Positions 1 to 5,793 of a stretch of 8,449 nucleotides of DNA are shown here, piece after piece. This stretch comes from Actinomycetota bacterium (GTDB lineage: Bacteria; Actinomycetota; Thermoleophilia; Gaiellales; Gaiellaceae). How positions within the stretch are numbered: the stretch's first letter is position 1; the number at the start of each line of letters is the position of its first letter. The notes beneath the pieces were generated by a model, which was not told the DNA's origin, made no database searches, and saw only the letters and a program-made list of their open reading frames with translations. Where the stretch lies: contig VAYE01000032.1 in the NCBI GenBank assembly GCA_005883235.1, positions 1 through 8,449 on the forward strand. The letters are read 5' to 3'. A program made the translations under genes and the position numbers.

Positions 1-487
1 TCGCGGCGAAGGTCGCCTGCGCCTCGCCAAGGCGATCAGGCAGCTCCGCGACGAGTGACGCCGGAACCCGAAGCGTGCTTTCGGCGCGCGGAGCCTCGAC
101 GGCGACGGCCTCGAGCGCGCCCTTGCCACACACACCGCAGGAAGACGTCGTGTAGAAGCTCCGGCGCATGCGCGAGATGTCGATGCCCGGCGCGCACACG
201 TCGACGGTGTTGGCCGCGAGGTCGTCGGTGAGCGAAGCGTCGGTGGGCGTGAGCCCCTCCGAGAGGCAGAAACCGAGCGCGAGCTCCTCGTCGTGGCCGG
301 GCGTCCGCATCGTGACGGCGACGGGCTCGCCGCCGATCCGGATCTCGAGCGGCTCCTCGACCGCCACCTCGTCGTGCTCTCGGCGGCCGCCGGGGAGTCG
401 CGAGACCTCGACGCGGGCGGCCGAGTAGGGCGGCGCCGTCCCGGCCCCGTCCGCCCTGCCCTCCCTCACCTCGTCTAATCCGGCCAT
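1..487 (-). CDS. fdhD: FdhD, formate dehydrogenase sulfurtransferase (N-terminal part, cut by window edge)
   Basis: FdhD carries sulfur from a cysteine desulfurase to the molybdenum/tungsten cofactor of formate dehydrogenase in the cytoplasm; without it the enzyme is inactive (family knowledge). Read on the minus strand from an ATG at 487-485, the frame is open to base 1 and gives 162 residues of a protein usually about 260-280 long. The N-terminal half carries family hallmarks: EEPLEIRIGGEPVAVTMRTP at about residues 44-63, then GHDEELALGF with LSEG, and SFYTTSSCGVCGK at about 110-122. The two cysteines in SCGVCG are the CxxC pair that accepts and passes the persulfide. The ATG at 487 is the first good start; a GTG at 469-467 is an alternative that removes six residues. 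No formate dehydrogenase gene is visible; it could lie to the left. The unknown gene at 583-906 is upstream on the same strand. Confidence 0.94.
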   Translation of the reverse strand, partial: MAGLDEVREGRADGAGTAPPYSAARVEVSRLPGGRREHDEVAVEEPLEIRIGGEPVAVTMRTPGHDEELALGFCLSEGLTPTDASLTDDLAANTVDVCAPGIDISRMRRSFYTTSSCGVCGKGALEAVAVEAPRAESTLRVPASLVAELPDRLGEAQATFAA

Positions 488-491
488 GTCC

Positions 492-507
492 TTGGGGGAA
501 CCCCCAA
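492..507 (-). other. Inverted repeat just before the fdhD start codon
   Basis: The plus strand reads TTGGGGG-AA-CCCCCAA, two 7-nt arms ending 5 nt before the fdhD ATG. As RNA the best fold is a 6-bp stem closed by a 4-nt loop. It fills most of the predicted fdhD leader and would compete with ribosome access; the only Shine-Dalgarno-like bases (AAGGA, 493-489) are 1 nt from the ATG, too close for normal use. It could equally be a protein-binding palindrome. Confidence 0.45.
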
Positions 508-512
508 CACGA

Positions 513-549
513 ACGCTAGCGAGGAAATCCGCACGCGTCTGTGCCGACT
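513..549 (-). promoter_or_regulatory. Promoter-like module upstream of fdhD (17-nt box plus -10)
   Basis: On the minus strand the box AGTCGGCACAGACGCGT (549-533) is followed after 14 nt by TAGCGT (518-513), a TANNNT -10. With a 17-nt spacer the -35 would be CAGACG inside the box. The same arrangement, with the box differing at one base, precedes the gene at 5839-6126. The -10 sits in the palindrome CGCTAGCG (514-521). A start about 7 nt past the -10 would give a leader of roughly 18 nt. Function is inferred from the duplication and position only. Confidence 0.5.
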
Positions 550-570
550 TCGCGCCAAGAGAGAGGAGCC

Positions 571-583
571 GCCGGCCCCCGGC
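571..583 (-). terminator. Possible small GC hairpin terminator at the end of the 583-906 gene
   Basis: GCCGG-CCC-CCGGC forms a perfect 5-bp stem with a 3-nt loop. It touches the stop codon of the minus-strand gene (585-583) and is followed on that strand by a pyrimidine run with several T (CTCCTCTCTCTT). The stem is short and there is no pure T tract, so this is weak. Confidence 0.3.
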
Positions 584-906
584 TACGGCGCCGCGCGCTG
601 CCCGGTCACCGTCTCGTAGACGAGCCGGTAGTCCTCGATCGCCTGAGCGACGTCTCCAGGGGAGATGTCGTCGCCCCGTTCCGAGCCGAGGGTGATCTCC
701 CGGGCTGCGCGAAAGTTGGCGAGGATCTCCGGCTCGTCGCCCGTCGAGGCGACCGGATCGTTCGGAGCGAATCCGCGTGCCTCGAGGATCCGCTCGACAA
801 GGTCGTCCAGCTCCCCGAGCGCTTCGCGCGGCGAATCTTCGACGAGGGACTCGAGCGCCTGCCACTCGGTCTCCCACTCGTGCAGGTCGAGGCCGGGTTC
901 GAGCAT
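583..906 (-). CDS. Small acidic protein of unknown function
   Basis: A 107-residue protein read from ATG 906-904 to TAG 585-583. I do not recognise a named family. It is strongly acidic and looks mostly helical. It opens with LDLHEWETEWQALE, has a central helix rich in E/D/L (SPREALGELDDLVERILEARG, about residues 25-45), then PEILANFRAAREIT and GDDISPGDVAQAIEDYRLVYE near the end. There is no signal peptide, membrane segment or cysteine. The frame stays open far upstream across purD and purE, but that stretch is antisense low-complexity translation; the ATG at 906 removes it and matches where ordinary protein composition begins. An ATG at 917 is in another frame. The gene lies 63 nt from the divergent purD start and 95 nt upstream of fdhD. 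No clear -10 was found. It could be cotranscribed with fdhD, but the shared fdhD promoter module argues against dependence. Confidence 0.72.
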   Translation of the reverse strand: MLEPGLDLHEWETEWQALESLVEDSPREALGELDDLVERILEARGFAPNDPVASTGDEPEILANFRAAREITLGSERGDDISPGDVAQAIEDYRLVYETVTGQRAAP

Positions 907-956
907 GGCCGGAGCATGGCCCGCCGGGGCAGCTTTCAAACCTCCGCTCCGGCCCC

Positions 957-962
957 TAGACT
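957..962 (+). promoter_or_regulatory. Leaderless -10 element for purD
   Basis: TAGACT lies exactly 7 nt before the purD GTG at 970, so transcription would start at or next to the start codon. The purB element has the same geometry. The region 17 nt upstream (TTTCAA, 934-939) is only a poor -35. No Shine-Dalgarno sequence is present, which fits a leaderless mRNA. Confidence 0.6.
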
Positions 963-969
963 CGCCGCC

Positions 970-2184
970 GTGAAGCTGCTCCTCCTGGGCTCCGGCGGCC
1001 GCGAGCACGCGCTTGCGTGGCGGCTCGCGCAATCGCCCCGGCTCGACGAGCTGCACGCAGCGCCCGGAAACCCCGGCATCGCCGCGCTCGGCGACTGTCA
1101 CCCGGTCCGGGCGGAGGACGCGGAGGCTGTCGTCGAGCTCGCGCGCTCCCTCGCCGTCGATCTCGTCGTCGTCGGGCCCGAGGCGCCCCTCGTCGCGGGG
1201 GTCGCGGACGAGCTCCGGCACGGAGGGATCGCCGTCTTCGGGCCGAGCGCGGATGCGGCGCGCATCGAGGGCTCGAAGAGCTTCGCGAAGGAGATCATGC
1301 GCGCAGCGGGCGTCGCGGCCGCCGCGACGATGCCGGTGGCGCGGCCGCCCTGCGTCGTCAAAGCGGACGGGCTCGCGTCCGGGAAGGGCGTGCACGTCTG
1401 CCGCACCGAGCAAGAGCTCGAGGCCGGGTTGCGGGCGACGGCCGCGCTCGGCGGGCCGGTCGTGATCGAGGAGCTGCTCGAGGGCGAGGAGGTCTCGGTG
1501 TTCGCGCTCACCGACGGAGCGCGCACGATCGCGCTCCCCGTGGCGCAGGACTTCAAGCGGATCGGCGACGGCGACACCGGCCCGAACACCGGCGGCATGG
1601 GTGCGTACGCCCCGGTCGACGGGGTCGATCCCGAGGAGCTGCTCGACCTCGTCCACCGCCCCGTGCTCGACGAGCTCGCGCGACGCGGGACGCCGTTCGT
1701 CGGCGCGCTCTTCGCCGGCCTGATGCTGACGGAGGACGGGCCGCGCGTGCTCGAGTTCAACTGCCGCTTCGGCGACCCGGAGACGCAGTCGGTCCTGCCG
1801 ATCCTCGAAGACGACCTGCTCGAGGCGCTGGTTGCCGCCGCGACCGGCGACCTGAGCGGAATCGAGCTCCGCGCGTCGGACCGCGCCGCGGTCACCGTCG
1901 TCCTCGCCGCCGGCTCGTATCCCGAGGGGCGCGACGCCGGCTCGCCGATCGAGGGGATCGAGGAGGCGGAACGCGAGGGCGCGCTCGTCTTCCAGGCCGG
2001 CACCGCGGTTCGCGACGGGCGCCTGGTCACGAACGGCGGACGGATCCTCTCCGTGACGGCGACCGGCGACTCCGTCCCGGACGCCCGCTCGGGGGTGTAC
2101 GCGGCCGTCGAGCGCATCAGCTTCCCCGGCGCGCGCTACCGGCGCGACGTGGCCGCCGAGCGAGGCCAGCGTGTCGGCGGCTGA
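970..2184 (+). CDS. purD: PurD, phosphoribosylamine-glycine ligase (GAR synthetase)
   Basis: Joins phosphoribosylamine to glycine using ATP, the second step of de novo purine synthesis, in the cytosol. The 404-residue product has the full PurD order: N-terminal [19 protein letters not shown] (1-19), GPEAPLVAG (69-77), [10 protein letters not shown] (101-110), the ATP-grasp loop [13 protein letters not shown] (129-141), [10 protein letters not shown] (167-176), [12 protein letters not shown] (202-213) and the metal/ATP site [13 protein letters not shown] (261-273), then the C-terminal domain with VLAAGSYP and [12 protein letters not shown]. The GTG at 970 was chosen because PurD proteins begin right at this [15 protein letters not shown] segment and a -10 lies 7 nt upstream; an in-frame ATG at 916 would add 18 atypical residues and overlap that promoter. 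It is about 25 residues shorter than E. coli PurD, mostly because the stretch before VVKADGL is compressed. The 3' end overlaps purE by 14 nt. Confidence 0.97.
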   Translation: MKLLLLGSGGREHALAWRLAQSPRLDELHAAPGNPGIAALGDCHPVRAEDAEAVVELARSLAVDLVVVGPEAPLVAGVADELRHGGIAVFGPSADAARIEGSKSFAKEIMRAAGVAAAATMPVARPPCVVKADGLASGKGVHVCRTEQELEAGLRATAALGGPVVIEELLEGEEVSVFALTDGARTIALPVAQDFKRIGDGDTGPNTGGMGAYAPVDGVDPEELLDLVHRPVLDELARRGTPFVGALFAGLMLTEDGPRVLEFNCRFGDPETQSVLPILEDDLLEALVAAATGDLSGIELRASDRAAVTVVLAAGSYPEGRDAGSPIEGIEEAEREGALVFQAGTAVRDGRLVTNGGRILSVTATGDSVPDARSGVYAAVERISFPGARYRRDVAAERGQRVGG

Positions 2185-2587
2185 GAGCCCCGAGGTCGGC
2201 ATCCTCGTCGGGGCCGAGTCGGACCGGGAGCGGATGCAGCCGGCGCTCGACGAGCTCTCCAGGCGCGGGATCGCCCACGAGCTCGAGGTTCGCTCCGCGC
2301 ACCGCAACCCGGACGCCGTGGCGGAGTACTGCCGCGGCGCCCGCGAGCGAGGCCTGAAGGTCCTGATCGCCGGCGCAGGCCTCGCTGCGGCGCTGCCGGG
2401 CGTCGCCGCGGCCCATACGGACCTGCCCGTGATCGGCGTGCCGCTGCGCTCGTCCACGAGCGTCCTCGACGGGCTCGACGCGTTGCTCTCGATCGTCCAG
2501 ATGCCGCCGGGCGTGCCGGTCGCGTGCGTCGGCGTCGACGGGGCCCGCAACGCCGCGCTGCTCGCCGCCCGCATCCTCGGCCGGTGA
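2171..2587 (+). CDS. purE: PurE-family protein, N5-CAIR mutase or AIR carboxylase (short, divergent)
   Basis: PurE proteins convert N5-CAIR to CAIR (class I, working with PurK) or carboxylate AIR directly (class II). The 138 residues show the fold clearly: [10 protein letters not shown] (13-22), RSAHRNP (41-47) with the catalytic-loop His44, LIAGAG (65-70), PVIGVPL (86-92), [18 protein letters not shown] (101-118) and [10 protein letters not shown] (127-136). Three things are unusual. The phosphate-loop motif normally GSxSD is GAESD. The loop normally GGAAHLPG is GLAAALPG (70-77), so the histidine is alanine. The protein ends at LAARILGR, with none of the 20-30 residue C-terminal helix of ordinary class I PurE. 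The stop is real: a hairpin and the purB promoter follow within 37 nt. The GTG start lies inside the purD 3' end, behind a weak CGAGG, suggesting translational coupling. No purK is adjacent. Family is sure; the exact reaction is open. Confidence 0.9.
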   Translation: MSAAESPEVGILVGAESDRERMQPALDELSRRGIAHELEVRSAHRNPDAVAEYCRGARERGLKVLIAGAGLAAALPGVAAAHTDLPVIGVPLRSSTSVLDGLDALLSIVQMPPGVPVACVGVDGARNAALLAARILGR

Positions 2588-2609
2588 CGAGCGCCCGCCT
2601 GGACGCTCG
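2588..2609 (+). terminator. Hairpin between purE and purB
   Basis: Immediately after the purE TGA, CGAGCG (2588-2593) pairs with CGCTCG (2604-2609). After one C-A mismatch, CC pairs with GG around the loop GCCT, giving an 8-pair interrupted stem. No T tract follows, so it may be a weak or Rho-assisted end of the purD-purE transcript, or an operator overlapping the purB promoter, whose -10 begins 2 nt later. Confidence 0.35.
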
Positions 2610-2610
2610 C

Positions 2611-2616
2611 TAGGAT
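2611..2616 (+). promoter_or_regulatory. Leaderless -10 element for purB
   Basis: TAGGAT is placed exactly 7 nt before the purB GTG at 2624, the same spacing as in front of purD. There is no Shine-Dalgarno sequence between purE and purB, so purB is probably translated from a leaderless transcript, not only by readthrough from purE. A -35 is not convincing (TGACGA at 2585-2590 would need a 20-nt spacer). Confidence 0.62.
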
Positions 2617-2623
2617 CGCGGCA

Positions 2624-3949
2624 GTGATCGCACGCTACTCCCGCCCGGCCATGGCCAGGATCTGGTCGGACGAGAGCAAGCTCGAGGCGTGGTTCAAGGT
2701 CGAGCTCGCCGCGCTCGAAGCCTGGGCCGAGCTCGGCGTCGTCCCCGAAGCCGAGGCGCGCGCGATCCGCGAGCGGGCGGCGACCCCGACACCCGAGCGC
2801 GTCGCGGAGATCGAGCGCGTCACCGATCACGACACCGCGGCCTTCGTCGACGCCGTCGCCGAGCAGCTCGGGCCAGAGGGCCGGTGGATCCACTACGGCC
2901 TGACCTCCTCCGACGTCGTCGACACGGGCCTCGCCCTGCAGATCCAGGACGGCGGGCGCGTGCTGCTCGAGGGGATCGACGCCGCGTTCGCCGCAGTCGT
3001 CCGCCGCGCCGACGAGCACCGCCACACGATCACGATCGGTCGCTCGCACGGGATCCACGCCGAGCCGACGACCTTCGGCTGGAAGCTCGCGGGCTGGGCG
3101 TTCGAGCTCGATCGCGGGCGGACGCGGCTTGCACGCGCGCTCGAGGCGACGCGCGTCGGCCAGCTGTCGGGCACGGTGGGGACGTACGCCCAGGTCGAGC
3201 CGGAGGTCGAGCGGATCGCCTGCGAGCAGCTGGGGCTGGAGCCGGATCCTCTCTCGACGCAGGTGATAGCCCGTGACCGTCACGCGGAGCTCCTCTGCGC
3301 GCTCGCGCTCGTCGCAACCTCGCTCGAGCGGTTCGCTCAGGAGATCCGGCACCTCGCCCGGACCGAGGTGCGCGAGGTCGAGGAACCCTTCGCGAAGGGG
3401 ATGAAGGGTTCGTCCGCGATGCCGCACAAGCGCAACCCGAAGGTCGCGGAGCGAATCTGCGGTCTCGCACGCGTCGTGCCCGCCGCCGCGCTCGTCGGGT
3501 TCGAGGACGTGCCGCTCTGGCACGAACGCGACATCTCTCACTCCTCGGCCGAGCGGGTCGTCGTCCCGGATGCCTTCCTCGCACTCGACTACATGCTCGA
3601 CCGCTTCGCCTGGCTCGTGGACGGCCTCGTCGTCCATGCCGACCGGATGCGGCGAAACCTCGACGCGAGCCACGGGCTCGTGTTCAGCCACCGCCTTCTC
3701 CTCGTGCTCGTCGAGTCGGGTCTCGGCCGGGACGAGGCGTACCGCGCCGTCCAGCGGCACGCGATGCAGGCGTGGGAGGAGGAACGCGACTTCCGCGGGC
3801 TCGTCGCAGGCGACCCGGAGATCGCCGGGCGGCTTCCGCCGGACGCGCTCGAGGCCGTGTTCGACCTCGAAGCCTCGGTCCGTCACGTCGACGTCGTCTT
3901 CGAGCGCCTGCACGCGCTCGTCGGAAAGGAGGAGGCCGTTCATGCCTGA
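2624..3949 (+). CDS. purB: PurB, adenylosuccinate lyase
   Basis: Releases fumarate twice in purine synthesis: from SAICAR to give AICAR and from adenylosuccinate to give AMP. It belongs to the fumarase/aspartase superfamily of homotetramers with shared active sites. The 441-residue product is close to the length of the Bacillus subtilis-type enzyme. Visible landmarks are MIARYSRPAMARIWSDE at the N-terminus, TDHDTAAFVDAV (about 66-77), HYGLTSSDVVDT (about 90-101), RSHGIHAEPTTFG (140-152) with the two active-site histidines, and the superfamily signature KGSSAMPHKRNP (261-272), whose serine loop holds the catalytic base. The C-terminal domain contains HERDISHSSAERVVVPD and ends in ERLHALVGKEEAVHA. 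The start is GTG 2624, supported by the -10 at 2611 and by the family N-terminus. The last 8 nt overlap purC. Confidence 0.97.
   Translation: MIARYSRPAMARIWSDESKLEAWFKVELAALEAWAELGVVPEAEARAIRERAATPTPERVAEIERVTDHDTAAFVDAVAEQLGPEGRWIHYGLTSSDVVDTGLALQIQDGGRVLLEGIDAAFAAVVRRADEHRHTITIGRSHGIHAEPTTFGWKLAGWAFELDRGRTRLARALEATRVGQLSGTVGTYAQVEPEVERIACEQLGLEPDPLSTQVIARDRHAELLCALALVATSLERFAQEIRHLARTEVREVEEPFAKGMKGSSAMPHKRNPKVAERICGLARVVPAAALVGFEDVPLWHERDISHSSAERVVVPDAFLALDYMLDRFAWLVDGLVVHADRMRRNLDASHGLVFSHRLLLVLVESGLGRDEAYRAVQRHAMQAWEEERDFRGLVAGDPEIAGRLPPDALEAVFDLEASVRHVDVVFERLHALVGKEEAVHA
3925..3935 (+). promoter_or_regulatory. Strong ribosome binding site of purC
   Basis: AAAGGAGGAGG lies inside the 3' end of purB, with AAGGAGG ending 9 nt before the purC ATG at 3942. 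It is the only full-length Shine-Dalgarno sequence I see at a gene start here. It fixes the purC start and contrasts with the leaderless purD and purB. Confidence 0.8.
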
Positions 3950-4805
3950 CGCGGTAGCCCACGTCGGAAGCGGCAAGGTGCGTGAGCTCTACGCCCTCGA
4001 CGAGGCGCGGCTGCTCCTCGTCGCGAGCGACCGGATCTCGACCTTCGACGTCGTCCTCCCGACCGAGGTCCCGGACAAGGGCCGCGTCCTCACCGGCCTC
4101 TCCGGCTTCTGGTTCGCGCAGACGCGCGACCTCTGCCCGAACCACCTGCTCGCGCTGCGCCCGGACGGCCGCTCGACCGAGTGCCGCCGGCTCGAGATGC
4201 TGCCGCTCGAGTGCGTCGTCCGCGGCTACCTCTCCGGCTCCGGCTGGAAGGACTACCAGCGGACGCGTGGGGTGTGTGGGCACGCGCTGCCGGCGGGACT
4301 CGCCGAGTCCGAGCGCCTGCCGGAGCCGATCTTCACGCCCTCGACGAAGGCGGTGACGGGCCACGACGAGAACATCGACCGCGGTCAGGCGGCGGAGCTC
4401 GTGGGCGCCGACCTCCTCGAGCAGCTGGAGCGCGTCTCGCTCGAGCTGTACCGCTTCGCGGCGGAGCACGCGGCCGCGCGCGGCATCCTGATCGCGGACA
4501 CGAAGTTCGAGTTCGGACGCGACGACCAGGGACGGCTCGTTCTCGGCGACGAGGCGTTCACGCCCGACTCGTCGCGCTTCTGGCCCGCCGGGGAGTACGA
4601 GCCCGGCGGCCCGCAGCCCTCGTTCGACAAGCAGTACGCCCGCGACTACTGCGAGTCGCTCGGCTGGGACAAGACCGAGCCGGGACCGGAGCTTCCGGAC
4701 GACGTCGTCGCCGGCACGCGGGCACGCTACGTCGACGCGTTCGAGCGGCTCACGGGCGTCGACTTCGACGCCTACCTCGCGGATCCCGAGGTGGTGCTCC
4801 GGTGA
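3942..4805 (+). CDS. purC: PurC, SAICAR synthetase
   Basis: Phosphoribosylaminoimidazole-succinocarboxamide synthase joins CAIR and aspartate using ATP, directly after PurE and before PurB in the pathway. The 287-residue product matches the longer form of the family. The nucleotide-binding N-terminus has HVGSGKVRELY (7-17) and LVASDRISTFDVVLP (26-40). LPLECVVRGYLSGSGWKDYQ (87-106) contains signature 1, FTPSTKAVTGHDENI (131-145) the substrate region, and LIADTKFEFG (183-192) signature 2. GDEAFTPDSSRFWP (202-215) and SFDKQYARDY (227-236) close the active site. The ATG is set by the strong ribosome binding site and overlaps purB by 8 nt; the stop overlaps the purS start (GTGA). The tight coupling of purB to purC suggests coordinated output of the enzymes on either side of SAICAR. 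Confidence 0.97.
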   Translation: MPDAVAHVGSGKVRELYALDEARLLLVASDRISTFDVVLPTEVPDKGRVLTGLSGFWFAQTRDLCPNHLLALRPDGRSTECRRLEMLPLECVVRGYLSGSGWKDYQRTRGVCGHALPAGLAESERLPEPIFTPSTKAVTGHDENIDRGQAAELVGADLLEQLERVSLELYRFAAEHAAARGILIADTKFEFGRDDQGRLVLGDEAFTPDSSRFWPAGEYEPGGPQPSFDKQYARDYCESLGWDKTEPGPELPDDVVAGTRARYVDAFERLTGVDFDAYLADPEVVLR

Positions 4806-5044
4806 GGGCGACCGTGCTCGTCCGGCCGAAGCAAGGCATCCTCGACCCGCAGGGCGAGGCGGTCGAGACCTCCCTCCGCCAGCTCGGGTTCGCGATCGGC
4901 GGGGCGCGCGTGGGCCGCGTCGTCGACCTCGAGCTCGAGGGGGATGACCCCGCCGCCGTCCGCGCGGAGCTCGAGCGGATGTGCGAGCAGCTCCTCGCCA
5001 ACCCACTGATCGAGAGCTACGAGATCGAGCTTCCCACCCCGTGA
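4802..5044 (+). CDS. purS: PurS, small subunit of FGAM synthase
   Basis: PurS bridges PurQ (glutaminase) and PurL (synthetase) in the three-part FGAM synthase of Gram-positive bacteria and archaea, and helps ammonia pass between them. The 80-residue product has family length and pattern: RATVLVRPKQGILDPQGEAV (residues 2-21), LGFAIGGARVGRVVDLELEG in the middle, and MCEQLLANPLIESYEIEL at the end. GTG 4802 overlaps the purC stop as GTGA, with GAGGTGG (4788-4794) 7 nt upstream as a ribosome binding site. The stop overlaps the purQ start in the same way. The gene is small and easily missed because the same frame stays open upstream through purC. Confidence 0.95.
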   Translation: MRATVLVRPKQGILDPQGEAVETSLRQLGFAIGGARVGRVVDLELEGDDPAAVRAELERMCEQLLANPLIESYEIELPTP

Positions 5045-5742
5045 GGGACTCGGCTCCCCGCATCGGCGTCGTCACGTTCCCGGGTTCGAACGACGACCGC
5101 GACGCGACCTGGGCGCTCCGGGCCCTCGGCGCCGACCCGGTGCCGGTGTGGCACGCCGACCCAGCGCTGCCGGACCTCGCAGCCGTCGTGCTGCCGGGCG
5201 GCTTCTCGTACGGCGACTACCTCCGCTGCGGCGCGATCGCACGCTTCTCGCCGGCGATGGAGGCCGTGCGGGCTTTCGCCGCCGAGGGCGGCCTGGTGCT
5301 CGGGATCTGCAACGGCTTCCAGATCCTCTGCGAAGCCGGCCTCCTGCCGGGCGTCCTGCGCCCGAACGTCTCGTTGTCGTTCGTCTGCCACGACGTCCGC
5401 CTGACCGTGGAGCGCTCGGACACGCCGTTCACCGCCCGCTGCGGCACCGGACAGCAGCTGACGATCCCCGTCAAGCACGGCGAGGGGTGCTGGTTCGCCC
5501 CCGACGAGCTCCTCGACGAGCTCACCGCGCGCCGCCAGATCGTCCTCCGGTACGCCGAGCCCTGCAACGGCTCCGTCGGCGACGTGGCCGGCGTCGTCAA
5601 CGAGGACGGCAACGTCATGGGGCTCATGCCGCACCCGGAGCACGCGGTCGATCCGCTGCTCGGCTCCGCCGACGGGGCGCTCGTCCTCGCCTCCTTGGTG
5701 GACACGGCTCGCGGCAGGGTTCTCGCGTCGGCCGCCGTCTAG
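5041..5742 (+). CDS. purQ: PurQ, glutaminase subunit of FGAM synthase
   Basis: A class I glutamine amidotransferase that hydrolyses glutamine and feeds ammonia to PurL, turning FGAR into FGAM. The 233-residue product starts RIGVVTFPGSNDDRDA (7-22), has LPGGFSYGDYLRCGAIARFS (51-70), the nucleophile elbow GICNGFQ (88-94) with Cys90, and MPHPEH (196-201) supplying His198 and Glu200 of the triad. NGSVGDVAGVVNEDGNVMG (176-194) is also typical. GTG 5041 overlaps purS by 4 nt, so translation is probably coupled, keeping the two subunits in ratio. purL, which often follows purQ directly, is absent: a hairpin and then a convergent gene follow. PurL must be encoded elsewhere for this protein to work. 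Confidence 0.96.
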   Translation: MRDSAPRIGVVTFPGSNDDRDATWALRALGADPVPVWHADPALPDLAAVVLPGGFSYGDYLRCGAIARFSPAMEAVRAFAAEGGLVLGICNGFQILCEAGLLPGVLRPNVSLSFVCHDVRLTVERSDTPFTARCGTGQQLTIPVKHGEGCWFAPDELLDELTARRQIVLRYAEPCNGSVGDVAGVVNEDGNVMGLMPHPEHAVDPLLGSADGALVLASLVDTARGRVLASAAV

Positions 5743-5766
5743 GCGCCGCTCGCGGTGCCGGCATCA

Positions 5767-5793
5767 GGACGTGCAGGCTCCGCCTGCGCGTCC
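5767..5793 (+). terminator. Hairpin terminator after purQ
   Basis: GGACG-U-GCAGG (5767-5777) pairs with CCUGC-G-CGUCC (5783-5793) around a 5-nt loop, an 11-pair stem with one U-G wobble. It sits 25 nt after the purQ stop and 46 nt beyond the stop of the convergent 5839-6126 gene. No U tract follows, as is common for high-GC actinobacterial terminators. It could serve both strands. Confidence 0.6.

Noticed and set aside
541..969. N-terminal extension of PurD to an upstream start, including ATG at 916.
   Set aside because: PurD homologues start at [15 protein letters not shown], the extension is atypical and antisense to the 583-906 gene, and a -10 sits 7 nt before GTG 970.
906..969. Purine riboswitch or PurR-type operator upstream of purD.
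   Set aside because: The purD mRNA appears to begin at its start codon, leaving no room for a leader, and I see no PurBox-like or riboswitch core in the 63-nt gap.
907..2574. Long open minus-strand frame continuing upstream of the 107-residue gene across purD and purE (663 codons in total).
   Set aside because: It is antisense to two clear enzymes, arginine-rich and low-complexity, with no family motif. GC-rich codon bias leaves such frames open. Only the last 107 codons look like a real protein.
2117..3976. 619-codon minus-strand open frame covering purB.
   Set aside because: Mirror image of purB codon usage, rich in R, D, E, G with no domain; no promoter or start signal. A shadow of the real gene.
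3684..5075. 463-codon minus-strand open frame covering purC and purS.
   Set aside because: Same reasoning: antisense to well-supported genes, with arginine/proline stretches and no motif.
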